NCBI RefSeq assembly: GCF_014763045.1
Contig: NZ_JACTAG010000001.1
Coordinates: 496,001 to 560,000 of the forward strand
Length of the DNA: 64,000 nucleotides
Reading direction: 5' to 3'
Origin: Sulfitobacter aestuariivivens
GTDB lineage: Bacteria > Pseudomonadota > Alphaproteobacteria > Rhodobacterales > Rhodobacteraceae
Part shown: piece by piece, positions 62,443 to 64,000 of the stretch
Position numbering within the stretch: position 1 is the first letter of the stretch
Layout: each line of letters starts with the position of its first letter
Notes under the pieces: generated by a model
The model's database searches: none
The model's input: only the letters and a program-made list of their open reading frames with translations
What the model was told of the DNA's origin: nothing
Made by a program: the position numbers and the translations under genes

Positions 62443-63327
62443 TCAGTTGGTCACGGCATAGGCGTCAGAGAACCCTTCGGCCTTGATCTTTGAGATCAGA
62501 CCATTGAGTTCAGCGCGGTTTGTGGCAGGCCCGACCACGACACGCCAGAACGGTTTGCCGTTGATTTCGGATTTCTTGATCGACGGGATCATACCCGCGC
62601 TTCGCATCTGGTTGGCGGTGCGTTCGGCGTTGGCCTCGATGCTGAAAATGCCAATCTGAACAAAGGGCTTGGCAAGACTGGATGCCTTGGGCTTTGGGGC
62701 TGGGGGTGTTGGTTCGGGTGCCGGGGCGGCAGCGGTCGTGGCGGGGGCCGTTTCGATTGCGGCGCCGGCTGCGGCAATCGGATCAAGCGATGTCTCTGAC
62801 ACCTCCGCCGGGGCCGCAACGGTGTCTGCCCCGGTCGGGGCAGGGGCCGCTTCGGCGGGCGCCTGTTCGCGCCGCAGCGCGGTCACGTTGAGCGGCGCAG
62901 GTGCGCCTGCCAGAATACCAAGGGCTGCTGCTGCATCCGACGAAATCTGCAATTTCGGCCCCGGCAGATCGCGCTCTTTGCGAAAGAGAGCGCCAATGAC
63001 GAACTTGCCGTTCGCCTCGTTGCGGATGATCACACGTTCCGGATCGGTCACATCCGGGTGCGCGACCCAGACGCCGCCAAGGGACGGGCGACCGTCCCAG
63101 AGGCCCTGATCGGTGACCGAGAACACTTCGGGTGCTTCGACATCACGCTCGACCAACTCTGTGGATTGGGTGCTGCCTCCCGTGCTTTCGGTCTGCGCCT
63201 TGGGTGTCCCGAAAGAGAAGCCGCCGACATCGTCACAGCCCGCCAGCAGCAATAGTGTGGCGGCAGTACTTGCCAGCAACGTGGTGGTCCGGTGCGGTGC
63301 ACCCTTTCGGGTGAGAGCCCTGCTCAT
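62443..63327 (-). CDS. SPOR-domain lipoprotein
   Basis: A 294-residue protein. The lipobox LLLLAGC ends an N-terminal hydrophobic segment, so it is an outer-membrane lipoprotein candidate. A region similar to RlpA-like proteins follows (VIIRNEANGKFVIGALFRKE, then KLQISSDAAAALGIL), then an Ala/Pro-rich linker, then a SPOR domain (FVQIGIFSIEANAERTANQM and FWRVVVGPATNRAELNGLIS). SPOR domains bind denuded glycan at division sites. The start at 63327 removes 64 unlikely residues of open frame. It precedes the dacA-type gene by 16 bases. Confidence 0.88.
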   Translation of the reverse strand: MSRALTRKGAPHRTTTLLASTAATLLLLAGCDDVGGFSFGTPKAQTESTGGSTQSTELVERDVEAPEVFSVTDQGLWDGRPSLGGVWVAHPDVTDPERVIIRNEANGKFVIGALFRKERDLPGPKLQISSDAAAALGILAGAPAPLNVTALRREQAPAEAAPAPTGADTVAAPAEVSETSLDPIAAAGAAIETAPATTAAAPAPEPTPPAPKPKASSLAKPFVQIGIFSIEANAERTANQMRSAGMIPSIKKSEINGKPFWRVVVGPATNRAELNGLISKIKAEGFSDAYAVTN

Positions 63328-63558
63328 GACATTTATTCCTTGCCTGCTGACCCTTCTGGGCCCCTTGTTCTGCCGGGTGTACGGCATGTCTGATGGTCCC
63401 CTTGAGGGGGCTCTTTCAGCGCACTCTAACGTGGTGCGGCGCACCTGAAAAGACTGGCGCGTCACAATCGGCAAATTTCCTCTTTGGCGCAGGTGTGGCC
63501 CGGAGTGACTTTTGCACATTGAGGAATCATTTCGAGCCCCTTAGGAGGGATGTGCTGC

Positions 63559-63648
63559 GGAGGTTTGGCAGAGTGGTCGAATGCACCGGTCTTGAAAACC
63601 GGCGGGCGTGAAAGCGTCCCCAGGGTTCGAATCCCTGAGCCTCCGCCA
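63559..63648 (+). tRNA. tRNA-Ser (UGA)
   Basis: A type II tRNA of 90 bases with CCA encoded. GGAGGTT pairs with AGCCTCC, G73 follows, and the anticodon loop is CTTGAAAA with anticodon TGA. The long variable arm GGGCGTGAAAGCGTCCC is typical of tRNA-Ser. Confidence 0.95.
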
Positions 63649-63790
63649 GCATTATCCCTTGATCTGCGGCATTCTTGCGCACGCCTGATGCGGATCGCTG
63701 GCTGTAGATCGTTGGGACTGTTTTTCGTCACGGAATGTGATCTAGGTGGCCTGCGGTGCACCTGAATGCGCGTTGCGCGGAAATTTTGAA

Positions 63791-64000
63791 ATGAAACTGA
63801 ACGGCCCTTTCCTCTTCATCCTTGTCACGCTCATGATCGATGCCATCGGCATCGGCATTGTCTTTCCGATCATGCCCGACCTGATGGAGCGGGTGGGTGC
63901 GGACAGTACAGCGGAAGGCGCGCTGCTGAGCGGGATCATGATGTCGGCCTATGCGGCGGCGATGTTTTTGTTCGGCCCGGTAATCGGCAGTTTGTCGGAC
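63791..64000 (+). CDS. MFS transporter, N-terminal part
   Basis: The frame runs off the right edge, with 70 residues visible. MKLNGPFLFILVTLMIDAIG, GIVFPIMPDLMERVG and YAAAMFLFGPVIGSLSD contain the first two to three membrane segments and the start of the A-like loop (GSLSD). It fits the DHA1/TetA type of drug exporters, but the substrate cannot be judged from this part. Confidence 0.85.
   Translation, partial: MKLNGPFLFILVTLMIDAIGIGIVFPIMPDLMERVGADSTAEGALLSGIMMSAYAAAMFLFGPVIGSLSD

Noticed and set aside
1..64000. CRISPR array or prophage
   Set aside because: No regularly spaced direct repeats of CRISPR size, and no phage structural or integrase genes were seen.

Overview
The window looks like a chromosome segment of an alphaproteobacterium of the family Rhodobacteraceae, most likely the marine Roseobacter group. 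The basis is a GC-rich sequence, short intergenic spaces, and a set of lineage-typical genes: a phaZ/phaC-phaP-phaR polyhydroxyalkanoate locus, a PhnY/PhnZ-like oxygenase pair, a DUF6280 protein, a PopZ-like protein, a metF/metR pair, and a form II CoxL homologue. Apart from one decayed IS3 element and one small inverted-repeat element it reads as core genome. Genus and species cannot be fixed from the sequence alone.

Layout. 1-2996: end of a translationally coupled hydrolase/VOC/M15-like cluster, a second alpha/beta hydrolase and a zinc-type DUF6151 protein. 2999-7619: PHA storage locus, with phaZ divergent from phaC, then phaP and phaR. Candidate PhaR operators of the form CTGC-N3-GCAG lie before phaP and phaR. 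7623-16938: a DegT aminotransferase, then on the minus strand an ABC amino-acid/polyamine transporter followed by two glutamine-synthetase-like ligases, a glutamine amidotransferase and an FAD oxidase. This resembles the gamma-glutamyl (Puu) route for amine breakdown. 17052-19460: two TerB-like paralogues, an exported unknown and rlmJ. 19461-20498: an 11-bp tandem repeat array, a decayed IS3 element and tRNA-Cys. 20642-23885: an isoaspartyl methyltransferase homologue, a TolC-type channel and a PopZ-like polar protein. 23899-30647: cobQ, a YdjM-like membrane protein, DUF6280, efp, ygfZ, a TIGR04283-like glycosyltransferase and an MsbA-like exporter.

30784-37850: a serine-glyoxylate-type aminotransferase, small membrane and Tat-signal proteins, a HisC-like aminotransferase, an enoyl-CoA hydratase, DUF1992 and valS. 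valS carries an in-frame copy of the same 11-bp repeat. 37943-41960: a receiver-only response regulator, a small membrane protein, an HD-type di-iron oxygenase coupled to a PhyH-type 2-oxoglutarate oxygenase, an Lrp/AsnC regulator, and a divergent ornithine/diaminopimelate-type decarboxylase. 42037-50140: an orphan CoxL-like molybdoenzyme overlapping a DUF2235 hydrolase, a thioesterase, metF/metR, a methyltransferase, a MITE-like element and an inositol monophosphatase. 50223-64000: GFA-like protein, rhomboid protease, cupin, TPR protein, tRNA-Leu, ankyrin protein, formylglycine-generating enzyme, AEC transporter, then a housekeeping run on the minus strand (SPOR lipoprotein, dacA-type carboxypeptidase, tmk, and separately holB, tatD, MBL hydrolase), tRNA-Ser and the start of an MFS transporter.

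How parts fit together. The PHA locus is a complete store-and-mobilise module with its own candidate regulator sites. The amine cluster couples uptake to glutamylation, oxidation and amide hydrolysis. The decarboxylase at 40830 could supply putrescine, but it is 24 kb away, so that link is inference. The most unusual signals are the HD/PhyH oxygenase pair with a promoter element shared with the neighbouring Lrp gene, the 11-bp repeat found both upstream of rlmJ and inside valS, and the MITE-like element at 48961-49222.
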